From: Azospirillum thiophilum
Lineage (GTDB): Bacteria > Pseudomonadota > Alphaproteobacteria > Azospirillales > Azospirillaceae
DNA length: 64,000 bases
NCBI RefSeq assembly: GCF_001305595.1
Contig: NZ_CP012404.1
Location: 186,001 to 250,000, forward strand
Reading direction: 5' to 3'
In this document: positions 55,656-64,000 of the stretch, in pieces
Position numbering within the stretch: the stretch's first letter is position 1
Layout of the letters: the number at the start of each line of letters is the position of its first letter
The notes under the pieces: model-generated
Told to the model about the DNA's origin: nothing
Database searches by the model: none
The model's input: only the letters and a program-made list of their open reading frames with translations
Made by a program: the position numbers and the translations under genes

Positions 55656-56672
55656 TTACAGCTTCGCCGCCGCGTCGAACACCGCGTGGCTGTAGGCGCC
55701 TTCCGGCTTCTTGGAGATCACCGGGGTGGAGGCGCCCGACATCAGGATGCCGACCGTGCGGTCGAAATCGGCCGGGTCGAGATAGCCGGTGCCCTTGGCG
55801 CCGCCCTCGATCAGCTTGGCGACCTCCTGCATCATGGTGGTCTGGTGCTCTTCGGTCTGGGCGCCGGTGGTGTCGTTCTCCAGCACGATCTTCACCGCCT
55901 CCGCCTGGTTCTTGGCGGCATAGTCCCAGCCCTTGGCCGAGGCCTTCACGAACTTCGCCAGCTTCTCCACCATCTTGGGGTCGGACAGCCCCTTTTCGGT
56001 GGCGTAGAGGCCGTCTTCCAGCGTCGCCACGCCCTGGTCCTGGTACTTGAAGATTGTCAGTTCGTCGGCCTTCATGCCGGCCTCGATCAGCTGCCAATAT
56101 TCATTGTAGGTCATGGTGGAAATGCAGGCCGCCTGCTTCTGCAGCAGCGGGTCGACGTTGAAGCCCTGCTTCAGCACCTTCACGTCCGGGCTGGATCCCG
56201 AGGTGGAGTAGCCCAGCTTGCTCATCCAGGACAGGAACGGATATTCGTTGCCAGAGAACCAGACGCCCAGCGTGTTGCCCTTGAAATCCTTCGGATCCTT
56301 GATGTTGGCGTCCTTGCGGCAGGTCAGCATCATGCCCGATTTCTGGAAGACCTGGGCGATGTTGACCAGCGGCACCCCCTTCTCCCGGCTGGCGAGCGCC
56401 GACGGCATCCAGTCGACGATCACGTCGGCACCGCCGGCGGCGATCACCTGGGTCGGGTTGATGTCGGGGCCGCCGGCCTTGATGGTGACGTCCAGCCCGG
56501 CGTCCTTGTAGAAGCCCTTGGCCGCCGCGACGTAATAGCCGGCGAACTGGGCCTGGGTGACCCATTTCAACTGGAGCGTCAGCGGTTCGGCGGCGGCGGC
56601 CGGCGTGCCCCAGCCGGCGAGGCCGGTGAGCGCGGTGGCGGCGAGCAGGACGGCGGAGGCAAGGGTCTTCAT
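55656..56672 (-). CDS. NMT1/THI5-type ABC substrate-binding protein
   Basis: A 338-residue periplasmic protein. The signal peptide ends at GTPAAAAEPL. The NMT1-type fold opens with LTLQLKWVTQAQFAGYYVAA followed by KGFYKDAGLDVTIKAGG. Relatives bind pyrimidine thiamine precursors, riboflavin or other small nitrogen compounds; the ligand here is open. No permease or ATPase is adjacent. The frame stays open about 150 codons upstream of ATG 56672, but that part lacks protein-like features and the signal peptide fixes the start. Confidence 0.85.
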   Translation of the reverse strand: MKTLASAVLLAATALTGLAGWGTPAAAAEPLTLQLKWVTQAQFAGYYVAAAKGFYKDAGLDVTIKAGGPDINPTQVIAAGGADVIVDWMPSALASREKGVPLVNIAQVFQKSGMMLTCRKDANIKDPKDFKGNTLGVWFSGNEYPFLSWMSKLGYSTSGSSPDVKVLKQGFNVDPLLQKQAACISTMTYNEYWQLIEAGMKADELTIFKYQDQGVATLEDGLYATEKGLSDPKMVEKLAKFVKASAKGWDYAAKNQAEAVKIVLENDTTGAQTEEHQTTMMQEVAKLIEGGAKGTGYLDPADFDRTVGILMSGASTPVISKKPEGAYSHAVFDAAAKL

Positions 56673-57268
56673 CGCGTGCGATCCTCTTCTGGCTGGAGCG
56701 AAAGGGCTTTTTTGGCTTGAAGGATTGGGGTGTCGATTGGCGTTTGCGGAAGAATGCCCACCACCGGCGTGCCGAAGAACCCGGGGGACGATGGCCCCGA
56801 TCGGGACCAAGGCGAGGTCGATATTCAGGCCGTCGAACGAAAAGGGCAAGGCGGAGGGACGCCGCAGCATCGCCGGCGTCGCGTGGGTCGGTCGGCGCCG
56901 CAGCCGATGGGAGGACCATGCAGGGCGGAGTATCGGCACGGCCTTCGTTCCTTCGCGTTCTTGATCTCCCGCAACGGCAGGAGCAAGAAGCAAGCCAGAG
57001 GAGCCGACGAGATGCGAGTCTTGCCGCAGGCTATTGTTTCCGCTCTTGAAAAACCTGTCCGAACGGACGGAAACCGACGGTGCGGACAGCATGTGTGACG
57101 GGGTGCCCGTCCGGGAAACGCACAAATTCACGCCGAAACCGTCCTGCTGGCCACTTTCCGGGCAGGCGGGGCAGGGCCACTCCAGCCCAGGGGGAGCGCA
57201 ACCATCCCCTTGCCAGCGCCCCGGCGTCCCCGCTAACTGTCCGGACAGCCGACGGACATCCGGATCCC
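56673..57268. other. Gene-free divergent region with CTGTCCG palindromes
   Basis: No convincing gene was found in these 596 bases. CTGTCCG recurs as an inverted pair (57055-57061 and 57083-57089) and as the perfect palindrome CTGTCCGGACAG (57237-57248), 20 bases before the marC-type start. No TPP or other riboswitch consensus was recognised upstream of the binding-protein gene. Confidence 0.45.
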
Positions 57269-57931
57269 ATGATCGACAGCTTCCTGCTCGCCTTCACGGC
57301 GCTCTTCTCCATCGTCAATCCGCTGGCGATGGCGCTGATCTTCAGTCAGGTGACGGCGGACAGCAGCCCGCGCGACCGGGCGCGGCTGGCCGGGCTGGTC
57401 AGCCTCTATTCGGCGATCGTCATGCTGACCGCGCTGTGGGCCGGAGCCTATGTGCTGAACTTCTTCGGCGTGTCGATGGCGGCGCTGCGGATCGCCGGCG
57501 GCTTCGTGGTGGCGGAACGCGCCTGGGCGCTGCTGACCGCGCCGGAACGCCACGAGGCGCGCAAGCAGGAACAGGCCGCGCCGACCGGCGACGGCGACCG
57601 GCTGGCCGAATCGGCCTTCTTTCCGATGACGATTCCCTTCACCACCGGGCCGGGCACCATCTCGGTCGCCATCGCGCTGGGATCCACCCGGCCGACGCGC
57701 GGGGCCGGCGGGCTGATGGAGTTCTTCATCGGCATGTCGGGCGCGGCGCTGGCCATCGCCGCGCTGATCTGGCTGTCCTACCGCTCCGCCGACCGCATCG
57801 TCGCCTTCCTGGGGCCGACGCGGGTGCGGGTGCTGACCCGGCTGTTCGCCTTTCTGCTGTTCTGCGTCGGCGTCCAGATCCTGCTGACCGGTGTCCTGGA
57901 CGCCTTCCCGCCGCTGTCGCAGAAGGGCTGA
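57269..57931 (+). CDS. MarC-family integral membrane protein
   Basis: A 220-residue membrane protein with six hydrophobic segments and the MarC signatures FTALFSIVNPLAMALIF at the start and FFPMTIPFTTGPGTISVAIA near residue 118. Physiological function is unknown; earlier links of MarC to multidrug resistance were not upheld. A charged loop (APERHEARKQEQAAPTGDGD) separates the two halves. It ends three bases from the convergent paaK stop. Confidence 0.9.
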   Translation: MIDSFLLAFTALFSIVNPLAMALIFSQVTADSSPRDRARLAGLVSLYSAIVMLTALWAGAYVLNFFGVSMAALRIAGGFVVAERAWALLTAPERHEARKQEQAAPTGDGDRLAESAFFPMTIPFTTGPGTISVAIALGSTRPTRGAGGLMEFFIGMSGAALAIAALIWLSYRSADRIVAFLGPTRVRVLTRLFAFLLFCVGVQILLTGVLDAFPPLSQKG

Positions 57932-57934
57932 GCC

Positions 57935-59290
57935 TCAGGCCTTCGGACGCAGGTCCTGCACCCGCCTGGCCTTGCCGATCGACCGGGCGATGCCGCCGGG
58001 CTCGGCGATCTCGACGCGGGTGCTGATGCCGATCAGCGACTTGATCGAGTGCTGAAGGTGCTTGGCATGGCCGTCCCATTCCGACGGGTGGACTCCGTCA
58101 TGCATCTCGACCCGGACGGCGAGATTGTCCATGTGGCCGTCGCGCGTCACCACCAGCTCGTAATGCGGGGCGAGCGCCGGGATCTTGCAGATCAGCTCCT
58201 CGACCTGGGTCGGGAAGACATTGACGCCGCGGATGATGAGCATGTCGTCGGACCGGCCGGTGATCTTGTCCATCCGCCGCATGCCGCGCGCCGTCGGCGG
58301 CAGCAGCCGGGTCAGGTCGCGGGTACGGTAGCGGATGACCGGCATGCCCTGCTTGGTCAGCGTGGTGAAGACCAGCTCGCCATAGGATCCGTCGGGCAGC
58401 ACCTCGCCTGAGTCGGGGTCGATGATCTCGGGATAGAAATGGTCCTCCCAGACCACCGGGCCGTCCTTGGTCTCGACGCATTCCGACGCGACGCCCGGCC
58501 CCATCACCTCCGACAGGCCGTAGATGTCCACCGCATGGATGTCGAAGGTGCGCTCGATCTCCTCGCGCAGCGCGCCGGTCCAGGGTTCGGCGCCGAAGAT
58601 GCCGACGCGCAGGCTGGTGCTGCGCGGGTCGATGCCCTGGCGGCGCATCTCGTCGGCGATGTTCAGCATGTAGGACGGCGTGACCATGATGATGGTCGGC
58701 TTGAAGTCCTGGATCAGCTGGACCTGCTTCTCGGTCTGGCCGCCCGACATCGGGATGACGGTGCAGCCCAGCCGCTCCGCCCCGTAATGGGCGCCGAGGC
58801 CCCCGGTGAACAGGCCGTAGCCGTAGGCGATGTGCACCCGGTCGCCGCGCGTGCCGCCGGCCGCGCGGATGGAGCGGGCGACCACCTCCGCCCACACGTC
58901 GATGTCGCCCTTGGTGTAGCCGACCACCGTCGGCCGCCCGGTGGTGCCGCTGGAGGCATGGACGCGCACGATGTCCTCCATCGGCACCGCGAACATGCCG
59001 AAGGGATAGGCCCGGCGCAGGTCGTCCTTCACGGTGAAGGGGAACAGCGCCAGATCCCTCAACTCCTTGAAGTCGTCGGGATGGACGCCCTTCGCCTCGC
59101 ATTTGGCGCGGAAGGGGGCGACGTTGGCGTATGAGTGGCGGAGCGACCATGCCAGCCGCTCCGTTTGCATCGCCACAATCTCGTCACGGCTGGCGAACTC
59201 GTAGCGGTCCATGCCGGCCTTGGTGCCCAGATCGGTGCCCGCCTGATCGGCGCCCGCCTGATCGGTGCCGGTCTCGGTCATGATGGACAT
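57935..59290 (-). CDS. paaK: Phenylacetate-CoA ligase
   Basis: A 451-residue adenylate-forming enzyme that activates phenylacetate with ATP and CoA, the entry step of the pathway. It carries the phosphate loop VHASSGTTGRPTVVGYT, GQTEKQVQLIQDFKPTIIMV, IYGLSEVMGPGVASECVETK and the hinge region ITGRSDDMLIIRGVNVFPTQ. The N-terminus has an extra DQAGADQAGTDLGTK segment from a DNA tandem repeat. GGGGAGGAG precedes the ATG. It is last in the visible paa gene row. Confidence 0.95.
   Translation of the reverse strand: MSIMTETGTDQAGADQAGTDLGTKAGMDRYEFASRDEIVAMQTERLAWSLRHSYANVAPFRAKCEAKGVHPDDFKELRDLALFPFTVKDDLRRAYPFGMFAVPMEDIVRVHASSGTTGRPTVVGYTKGDIDVWAEVVARSIRAAGGTRGDRVHIAYGYGLFTGGLGAHYGAERLGCTVIPMSGGQTEKQVQLIQDFKPTIIMVTPSYMLNIADEMRRQGIDPRSTSLRVGIFGAEPWTGALREEIERTFDIHAVDIYGLSEVMGPGVASECVETKDGPVVWEDHFYPEIIDPDSGEVLPDGSYGELVFTTLTKQGMPVIRYRTRDLTRLLPPTARGMRRMDKITGRSDDMLIIRGVNVFPTQVEELICKIPALAPHYELVVTRDGHMDNLAVRVEMHDGVHPSEWDGHAKHLQHSIKSLIGISTRVEIAEPGGIARSIGKARRVQDLRPKA
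59230..59274. repeat. 15-base tandem repeat, three copies, inside paaK
   Basis: The unit GATCGGTGCCCGCCT is followed by GATCGGCGCCCGCCT and a third, diverged copy. It encodes repeated Asp-Gln-Ala-Gly residues in the PaaK N-terminal extension and can expand or contract in frame. Confidence 0.8.
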
Positions 59291-59351
59291 GGTGCGCTCC
59301 TCCCCTCGATTCGGATGCCCGGCGCTTGGCGGCCGGTGTTGCCGGTATAGT

Positions 59352-60560
59352 TCAGACCCGTTCGACCATCATGGCGATGCCCTGGCCGACGCCGATGCAC
59401 ATGGTGCAGAGCGCGCGCGTCGCCTTGCGGTCCTCCAGCTCCATCACGGCGGTGGCGACGAGGCGGGTGCCGCTGGCGCCCAGCGGATGGCCGAGCGCGA
59501 TGGCGCCGCCGTTGGGGTTCACATGCTCGGCATCGTCCGGCAACCCCAGCATGCGCAGCACGGCCAAGCCCTGCGCGGCGAAGGCCTCGTTCAGCTCGAT
59601 CACGTCGATATCGCCGATGGTCAGGCCGAGGCGGGCCAGCAGCTTCTGAGTCGCCGGGGCCGGGCCGATGCCCATCACCCGCGGGGCGACGCCGGCCACC
59701 GCGGTGCCGGCGACGCGGGCGCGCGGGGTCAGGCCATAGCGCTTCACCGCGTCCTCCGAGGCCACGATCACCGCGGCGGCGCCGTCATTGACGCCCGATG
59801 CGTTGCCGGCGGTGACGCTGCCGCCCTCCTTGCGGAAGGGAGTGGAGAGCTTGGCCAGCGCCTCCAGAGTGGTGTCGGGGCGCAGATGCTCGTCGGCGGC
59901 GACGATGGCCGGCTCGCCCTTGCGGCGGGTGATGGCGACGGGAACGATCTCGCGGGCGAAGCGGCCGGACTCCTGGGCGCGGCCGGCGCGCTGCTGGCTG
60001 CGGACGGCGAAGGCGTCCTGGTCGGCGCGCGAGATGCCGTGGTCGGCGGCGACGTTCTCCGCCGTCTCCGGCATGCTGTCGATGCCGAACTTGGCCTTCA
60101 TGGCTGGATTGACGAAGCGCCAGCCGATGGTGGTGTCGAAGATCTCGGCCTGCCGGGAGAAGGCGCTGTCGGACTTGCCCATGACGAAGGGCGCGCGGGT
60201 CATGCTTTCCACCCCGCCGGCGACGATCAGCTCGGCCTCGCCCGCCTTGATGGCGCGGGCGGCCATGCCGATGCTGTCCATGCCGGAGCCGCACAGGCGG
60301 TTGACCGTGGTGCCCGGCACCGCGTCGGGCAATCCTGCCAGCAGTGCCGCCATGCGGGCGACGTTGCGGTTGTCCTCGCCGGCCTGATTGGCGCAGCCGA
60401 GGATCACGTCGTCGACGGCGGACCATTCGATGCCGGGATTGCGCTCCATCAGCGCCCTCAGCGGCATTGCCGCGAGGTCGTCCGGGCGCACCGGGGCCAG
60501 CCCGCCGCCGTAACGGCCGAAGGGGGTGCGGACGGCATCGCAGATGTAGGCTTCACGCAT
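59352..60560 (-). CDS. paaJ: 3-oxoadipyl-CoA/3-oxo-5,6-dehydrosuberyl-CoA thiolase (phenylacetate branch copy)
   Basis: A 402-residue thiolase with Cys in NRLCGSGMDS, His in GGAIALGHPLG and Cys in CTMCIGVGQG. In the phenylacetate route it cleaves both 3-oxo-5,6-dehydrosuberyl-CoA and 3-oxoadipyl-CoA. It is very similar to pcaF at 14401-15600 over the whole length, which suggests duplication within the lineage. It lies between paaI and paaK. Confidence 0.92.
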   Translation of the reverse strand: MREAYICDAVRTPFGRYGGGLAPVRPDDLAAMPLRALMERNPGIEWSAVDDVILGCANQAGEDNRNVARMAALLAGLPDAVPGTTVNRLCGSGMDSIGMAARAIKAGEAELIVAGGVESMTRAPFVMGKSDSAFSRQAEIFDTTIGWRFVNPAMKAKFGIDSMPETAENVAADHGISRADQDAFAVRSQQRAGRAQESGRFAREIVPVAITRRKGEPAIVAADEHLRPDTTLEALAKLSTPFRKEGGSVTAGNASGVNDGAAAVIVASEDAVKRYGLTPRARVAGTAVAGVAPRVMGIGPAPATQKLLARLGLTIGDIDVIELNEAFAAQGLAVLRMLGLPDDAEHVNPNGGAIALGHPLGASGTRLVATAVMELEDRKATRALCTMCIGVGQGIAMMVERV

Positions 60561-60628
60561 GGTTCGCTCCAGAAACAAACAGATGGGGATCGTCGGCGTG
60601 ACTGCCAGGGGCGACGCCTTCGGTGGAG

Positions 60629-61072
60629 TCAGTCCACCGGGATCACGGTCCCCGCGATGCGCGCCGACTGGCCGCGGAACAGGCCGACCACCGTGCCATC
60701 CTGGTTGGTGACGGTGACGTCGTAGACGCCGGACCGGCCGCGCTTGTGCACCTCCCGGCATTCGGCGGTCAGCACGTCGCCCAGTTTCGCCGGGGCCGGG
60801 AAGGTGATGGAGCAGCCCGCCGCCACCGTCACCTCGTTCGCCGCGTTGCAGGCATAGGCGAAGGCGGTGTCGGCCAGGGTGAAGGTCATGCCGCCATGGC
60901 CGATGTCGTGGCCGTTCACCATGTCCTTGCGCACGGTCATCGCCATGCGGGCGTAGCCGGGGGCGATCTCCAGCAGCTCGATGCCGTGGGCCTGGGCGCA
61001 ATGGTCGCGCTCGTACATGCCGCGGCCGACCGCTTCGGCGAGGGCTTGGGGATCGGTGTGGGTTTCAGCCAT
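60629..61072 (-). CDS. paaI: Phenylacetyl-CoA thioesterase (hotdog fold)
   Basis: A 147-residue hotdog thioesterase. The active-site region DIGHGGMTFTLADTAFAYAC is near residue 57, and SITFPAPAKLGDVLTAECRE follows. PaaI releases CoA from dead-end ring-hydroxylated or epoxide intermediates and so prevents CoA depletion. ATG 61072 overlaps the paaH end by eight bases. Confidence 0.94.
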   Translation of the reverse strand: MAETHTDPQALAEAVGRGMYERDHCAQAHGIELLEIAPGYARMAMTVRKDMVNGHDIGHGGMTFTLADTAFAYACNAANEVTVAAGCSITFPAPAKLGDVLTAECREVHKRGRSGVYDVTVTNQDGTVVGLFRGQSARIAGTVIPVD

Positions 61073-62582
61073 GGAAGCGGTTTCCTCCGGAAATCTTGCG
61101 GCGCAGCAGGGCGGACGCGCGGTAGCGGTCCTCGCCGTAGGTGCGGGCCAGCGCGTCGAGCACGCCCAGCACATGGGGCAGGCCGATGCGGTCGGCCCAG
61201 GCCAGCGGACCCAGCGGGTAGTTCACGCCCCTGGTCATCGCGGTGTCGATGTCGGCGGCGCTGGCGACGCCCTGCATCGCCGCGTCCGCCGCCTCGTTGG
61301 CGAGCATGGCGACGGTGCGCATCACCACCAGACCGGGGGCGTCGTCGATCACCGACACCGCCTTGCCCAGCGCCTGGAACAGGCCGGCGGCAGCGGCGAC
61401 CGCATCGGCCGGGGTGCCGTCGGCGGGGGCCAGCGCCACGCGGGTCGCCTTGGCGTAGTCCAGCGCAAGGTCGAACAGCACCAGCGGGGCGATGCCGTCC
61501 TCCGCCGCCCGGGCGGTGGCGGTGCGGCCGTCGGTCAGGGCCAGCGTGACGCCGTCGACGACGAGCACGCCGGGGCCGGGCGCTTCCTCCACCGCGATGC
61601 CGGCCGCGCGCAGCAGCCCGGCCAGGGATGCGGCGGGGCCGAGGTCACCCTGCATGATCACGCTCTCCGGCCTGGGCGCCGGTTCGGCGCTGTGCGGCAC
61701 CGGCTTGGGCGCACCGGGGCCGTGGTCGTAGAAGCCGCGGCCGGTCTTGCGGCCGAGCCGCCCGGCCTCCACCAGCTCCTGCTGGATCAGCGAGGGCTGG
61801 AAGCGCGGGTCGCCGAAATAGGCGGCGTGGACGGAGCGGGTGACGGCGAAGTTCACGTCATGGCCGATCAGGTCCATCAGCTCGAACGGCCCCATGCGGA
61901 AACCGCCGGCCTCCCGCGCCACGGCGTCGATGGTGGCGGGATCGGCCGCCTGTTCCTGCACCAGCCGCAGCCCTTCGGCGTAGAAGGGGCGGGCGACGCG
62001 GTTGACGATGAAGCCGGGGGTGGAGCGGCAGCGCACCGGGCTCTTGCCCCAGGCCCGTGCGGTGTCGGCCAGCGTGTCGAGCACCGCGGCGTCGGTGGCG
62101 AGCCCGCTGACGATCTCCACCAGCGCCATCAGCGGCGCCGGGTTGAAGAAATGCAGGCCGGCCAGCCGTTCCGGCCGCCGCACCCCGGCGCCGATGGCGG
62201 TGACGGACAGCGACGAGGTGTTGGTGGCGAGGATGGCGCCCTCGCCGACGATGCCTTCCAGCTCCGCGAACAGGCGGCGCTTGACGTCGGGATCCTCGAC
62301 GATGGCCTCCACCACCAGCCCGGCGGGGGCGAGGTCGGGCAGGCCGTCCACCGCGCGCAGCCGGCCGACGATGGCGTCGCGCTCCACCGCCGTGCGCTTG
62401 CCCTTCTCGACCAGCGCGGTCAGGGCTTTGGCGATGGAGTCGACGGCGGCCTCGGCGGCACCGGGGCGGCTGTCGACCAGCAGGACCGGGTGGCCGGCCT
62501 GGGCCGCGACCTGGGCGATGCCCTGGCCCATGGCGCCGGCCCCGACCACCGCGACGGTGACGGACGGATCGAGCGCCGCCAT
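61065..62582 (-). CDS. paaH: 3-hydroxyadipyl-CoA dehydrogenase
   Basis: A 505-residue NAD-dependent dehydrogenase. It has the Rossmann motif VVGAGAMGQGIAQVAAQAGH at the N-terminus, the catalytic histidine in LAGLHFFNPAPLMALVEIV, and two C-terminal helical 3HCDH domains, the long form typical of PaaH. It oxidises 3-hydroxyadipyl-CoA to 3-oxoadipyl-CoA. ATG 62582 shares one base with the paaG stop; GTG 62585 is an alternative. Confidence 0.94.
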   Translation of the reverse strand: MAALDPSVTVAVVGAGAMGQGIAQVAAQAGHPVLLVDSRPGAAEAAVDSIAKALTALVEKGKRTAVERDAIVGRLRAVDGLPDLAPAGLVVEAIVEDPDVKRRLFAELEGIVGEGAILATNTSSLSVTAIGAGVRRPERLAGLHFFNPAPLMALVEIVSGLATDAAVLDTLADTARAWGKSPVRCRSTPGFIVNRVARPFYAEGLRLVQEQAADPATIDAVAREAGGFRMGPFELMDLIGHDVNFAVTRSVHAAYFGDPRFQPSLIQQELVEAGRLGRKTGRGFYDHGPGAPKPVPHSAEPAPRPESVIMQGDLGPAASLAGLLRAAGIAVEEAPGPGVLVVDGVTLALTDGRTATARAAEDGIAPLVLFDLALDYAKATRVALAPADGTPADAVAAAAGLFQALGKAVSVIDDAPGLVVMRTVAMLANEAADAAMQGVASAADIDTAMTRGVNYPLGPLAWADRIGLPHVLGVLDALARTYGEDRYRASALLRRKISGGNRFHG

Positions 62583-63388
62583 CACCGCCCCTCGAACTTG
62601 GGCACGCGCTTCTCGACGAAGGCCGCCACGCCCTCGCGATAATCCCGGCTGCGGCCGGCCTCGCGCTGGAGGTCGCGTTCCAGGTCGAGCTGGGTGTCGA
62701 GGTCGTTGGCCGACGACGCGTTGAGCGCCTGCTTGATCAGCGCCAGACCATGCGTCGGCTGGCTGGCGAGATGGCGGGCGAGCGCCCCCGCCTCCTCCAT
62801 CAGCTTGTCGTCGTCCACCGACTTCCAGATCATGCCCCAGGCTTCCGCCTGCTCGGCGGAGACCTTGTCGCCCAGCATGGCGAGGCCGATGGCGCGGGCA
62901 TGGCCGACCAGCCGCGGCAAGGTCCAGGTGCCGCCGCTGTCGGGGATCAGCCCGATCTTGCAGAAGGCCTGGATGAAGCTGGCCGAGCGCGCCGCCAGCA
63001 CGATGTCGCAGGCCAGCGCGATGTTGGCCCCGGCGCCGGCGGCGACGCCGTTCACCGCGCAGACCACCGGCATCGGCAGGCTGCGCAGGCTGCGGACCAG
63101 CGGGTTGTAGTTGGTCTCGATCGAGGCGCCGAGATCCGGCCCCTGGGCACCCGGCGCGACGGCGCGGTCGGACAAATCCTGCCCGGCGCAGAAGCCGCGC
63201 CCGGCCCCGGTCAGCAGCAGGCAGCGCACCGCCTTGTCGTCGCGCAGCTCGGCGATGGCCTCGCGCAGCTCCTCATGCATCGCCGCGGTGAAGCTGTTCA
63301 GCCGGTCCGGCCGGTTCAGCGTGACGGTGGCGACGCCGTCGGCGATGGTCAGCAGGATCGTTTTGTCGCTCCCCATAGTCCCGCTCAT
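62582..63388 (-). CDS. paaG: 1,2-epoxyphenylacetyl-CoA isomerase (enoyl-CoA hydratase family)
   Basis: A 268-residue crotonase-fold enzyme. The oxyanion-hole segments are GAGRGFCAGQDLSDRA and VNGVAAGAGANIALACDI; the catalytic Asp is in KIGLIPDSGGTWTLPRLVG. PaaG converts the ring-epoxide to the oxepin-CoA and shifts double bonds later in the pathway. The ATG overlaps the paaN stop by four bases. Confidence 0.93.
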   Translation of the reverse strand: MSGTMGSDKTILLTIADGVATVTLNRPDRLNSFTAAMHEELREAIAELRDDKAVRCLLLTGAGRGFCAGQDLSDRAVAPGAQGPDLGASIETNYNPLVRSLRSLPMPVVCAVNGVAAGAGANIALACDIVLAARSASFIQAFCKIGLIPDSGGTWTLPRLVGHARAIGLAMLGDKVSAEQAEAWGMIWKSVDDDKLMEEAGALARHLASQPTHGLALIKQALNASSANDLDTQLDLERDLQREAGRSRDYREGVAAFVEKRVPKFEGR

Positions 63389-64000
63389 TGCGCGGCCTCC
63401 AGCACCGGAACGCGGCTCTGCACCACGCGGAAGCGGTTGGCGACGAAGGCGAGGTCGCACAGCGCGGCGTTGGCGGCCGGGTTGGCGCCGGTGCCGTGGA
63501 AGTCGCTGAAGGCCGCCGACTGGTTGACGAAGACGCCGCCGGTCAAATTGACCGACAGGGCGACGCCGGCCTCGACGAACAGGTCGGTCGCCTGCTCGAT
63601 CAGGGCCGTGTCGGTGCTGTAGAGGCCGGCGGTCAGCGCCCCCTTGGTGCGGGTCAGGCGGGCGGCGCGCTCGAGGCTGTCGGCGGTGCTGTCGGTCTTC
63701 ACGATGATGGTGATCGGGCCGAACAGCTCATGGCCGTACTTGTCCTCGTCGGCCGCCTCCATGGCCAGGATCAGCGGCGTACGGATGCGGGCGTCCGGGA
63801 ATTTCGGATGGGCGATGGCACGCGACGGCAGCACAACGGTGCCGAGCTTGGCCGCCTCGTCGATGCGGGCGAGCGTGGCGTCGGACTGGATGGCGCCCAG
63901 CACCTCCACCGCGCGCTCCGGATCGGACAGGAACTTGTCGACGCCGCCGGCCAGCGCCGAGACGACCTGATCGAAGCCCATGCGCTCCGCACCCGCCTGG
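63385..64000 (-). CDS. paaN: Phenylacetate degradation aldehyde dehydrogenase PaaN, N-terminus outside window
   Basis: The last 204 residues are visible. The aldehyde dehydrogenase C-terminal fold shows HELFGPITIIVKTDSTADSL, RTKGALTAGLYSTDTALIEQ, and the PaaN-typical end GTGANPAANAALCDLAFVAN with RFRVVQSR. No MaoC-type hydratase domain follows, unlike E. coli PaaZ, so ring opening of oxepin-CoA would need a separate hydratase. It is the first paa gene seen; ring-epoxidase genes are not in the window. Confidence 0.9.
   Translation of the reverse strand, partial: QAGAERMGFDQVVSALAGGVDKFLSDPERAVEVLGAIQSDATLARIDEAAKLGTVVLPSRAIAHPKFPDARIRTPLILAMEAADEDKYGHELFGPITIIVKTDSTADSLERAARLTRTKGALTAGLYSTDTALIEQATDLFVEAGVALSVNLTGGVFVNQSAAFSDFHGTGANPAANAALCDLAFVANRFRVVQSRVPVLEAAQ

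Noticed and set aside
56673..57131. N-terminal extension of the NMT1-type binding protein by about 150 codons
   Set aside because: A clear Tat-independent signal peptide starts at 56672; the upstream part has no domain or plausible composition.
56673..57268. TPP riboswitch in front of the NMT1-type binding protein
   Set aside because: The expected conserved thi-box segments could not be found on the minus strand.

Overview
The window is a contiguous, very GC-rich stretch of bacterial chromosome or chromid. Gene content and style suggest an Azospirillum-like alphaproteobacterium (Rhodospirillales): an AapJQMP general amino-acid importer, a complete protocatechuate branch, PaaN-type phenylacetate genes, a gluconate kinase/TRAP unit, several chemoreceptors and many TonB/ABC systems. 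The genus is an inference from gene content; no rRNA or other marker gene is present. No tRNA, rRNA, CRISPR array, transposase or phage gene was found. Coding density is high, and many start/stop codons overlap (ATGA or TGATG), so most genes lie in operons.

Layout. 1-2.5 kb: an MBL-fold nuclease (cut by the window edge) and an archaeal-type nucleoside/AMP phosphorylase. 2.8-7.9 kb: a LacI-type regulator divergent from gluconokinase and a three-part TRAP transporter, with two GTTAGCGCTAAC-type operators between them. 8.1-10.3 kb: a chemoreceptor behind a near-perfect Fur box. 10.3-17.3 kb: an eight-gene protocatechuate operon, pcaI-J-F-D-C-B-H-G (minus strand). A regulatory region full of IclR-type palindromes separates it from a divergent five-gene branched-chain-type ABC importer (17.6-22.3 kb), which probably brings in an aromatic substrate. 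22.3-25.7 kb: a second chemoreceptor followed by an orphan amino-acid-type binding protein. 26.1-31.2 kb: aapJQMP plus an orphan OmpR-type response regulator. 31.5-32.1 kb: an unusual helix-turn-helix protein with a Pro/Ala/Lys tail. 32.2-39.6 kb: an iron-siderophore unit (TonB receptor divergent from ATPase, two permeases and a binding protein) followed by an RpiR-type regulator. 39.8-40.3 kb: a Tat-exported carbonic-anhydrase-like protein. 40.4-44.1 kb: the NAD biosynthesis operon nadA-nadB-nadC. 44.6-50.2 kb: a periplasmic molybdenum formate dehydrogenase operon (chaperone, small Tat protein, alpha, beta, gamma). 50.4-55.6 kb: ExaC-type aldehyde dehydrogenase, DUF779, a FIST-domain protein and a NahK-like hybrid kinase. 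55.7-57.9 kb: an NMT1-type binding protein and a MarC protein. 57.9-64 kb: the lower part of the phenylacetate pathway, paaN-G-H-I-J-K, running off the window edge.

How the parts fit. Protocatechuate degradation and phenylacetate degradation both end at 3-oxoadipyl-CoA and each carries its own thiolase copy (pcaF, paaJ). Uptake systems for gluconate, aromatics, amino acids and iron, plus two chemoreceptors, fit a rhizosphere lifestyle.

The most unusual structural feature is a set of six mirror-symmetric intergenic repeats in two families. All six lie between co-directional genes, several of them inside operons. Other points for follow-up are the Fur box in front of a chemoreceptor, the chemoreceptor/binding-protein operon, the multi-palindrome pca control region, the ExaC-FIST-kinase neighbourhood and the His/Cys-tailed carbonic-anhydrase-like protein.
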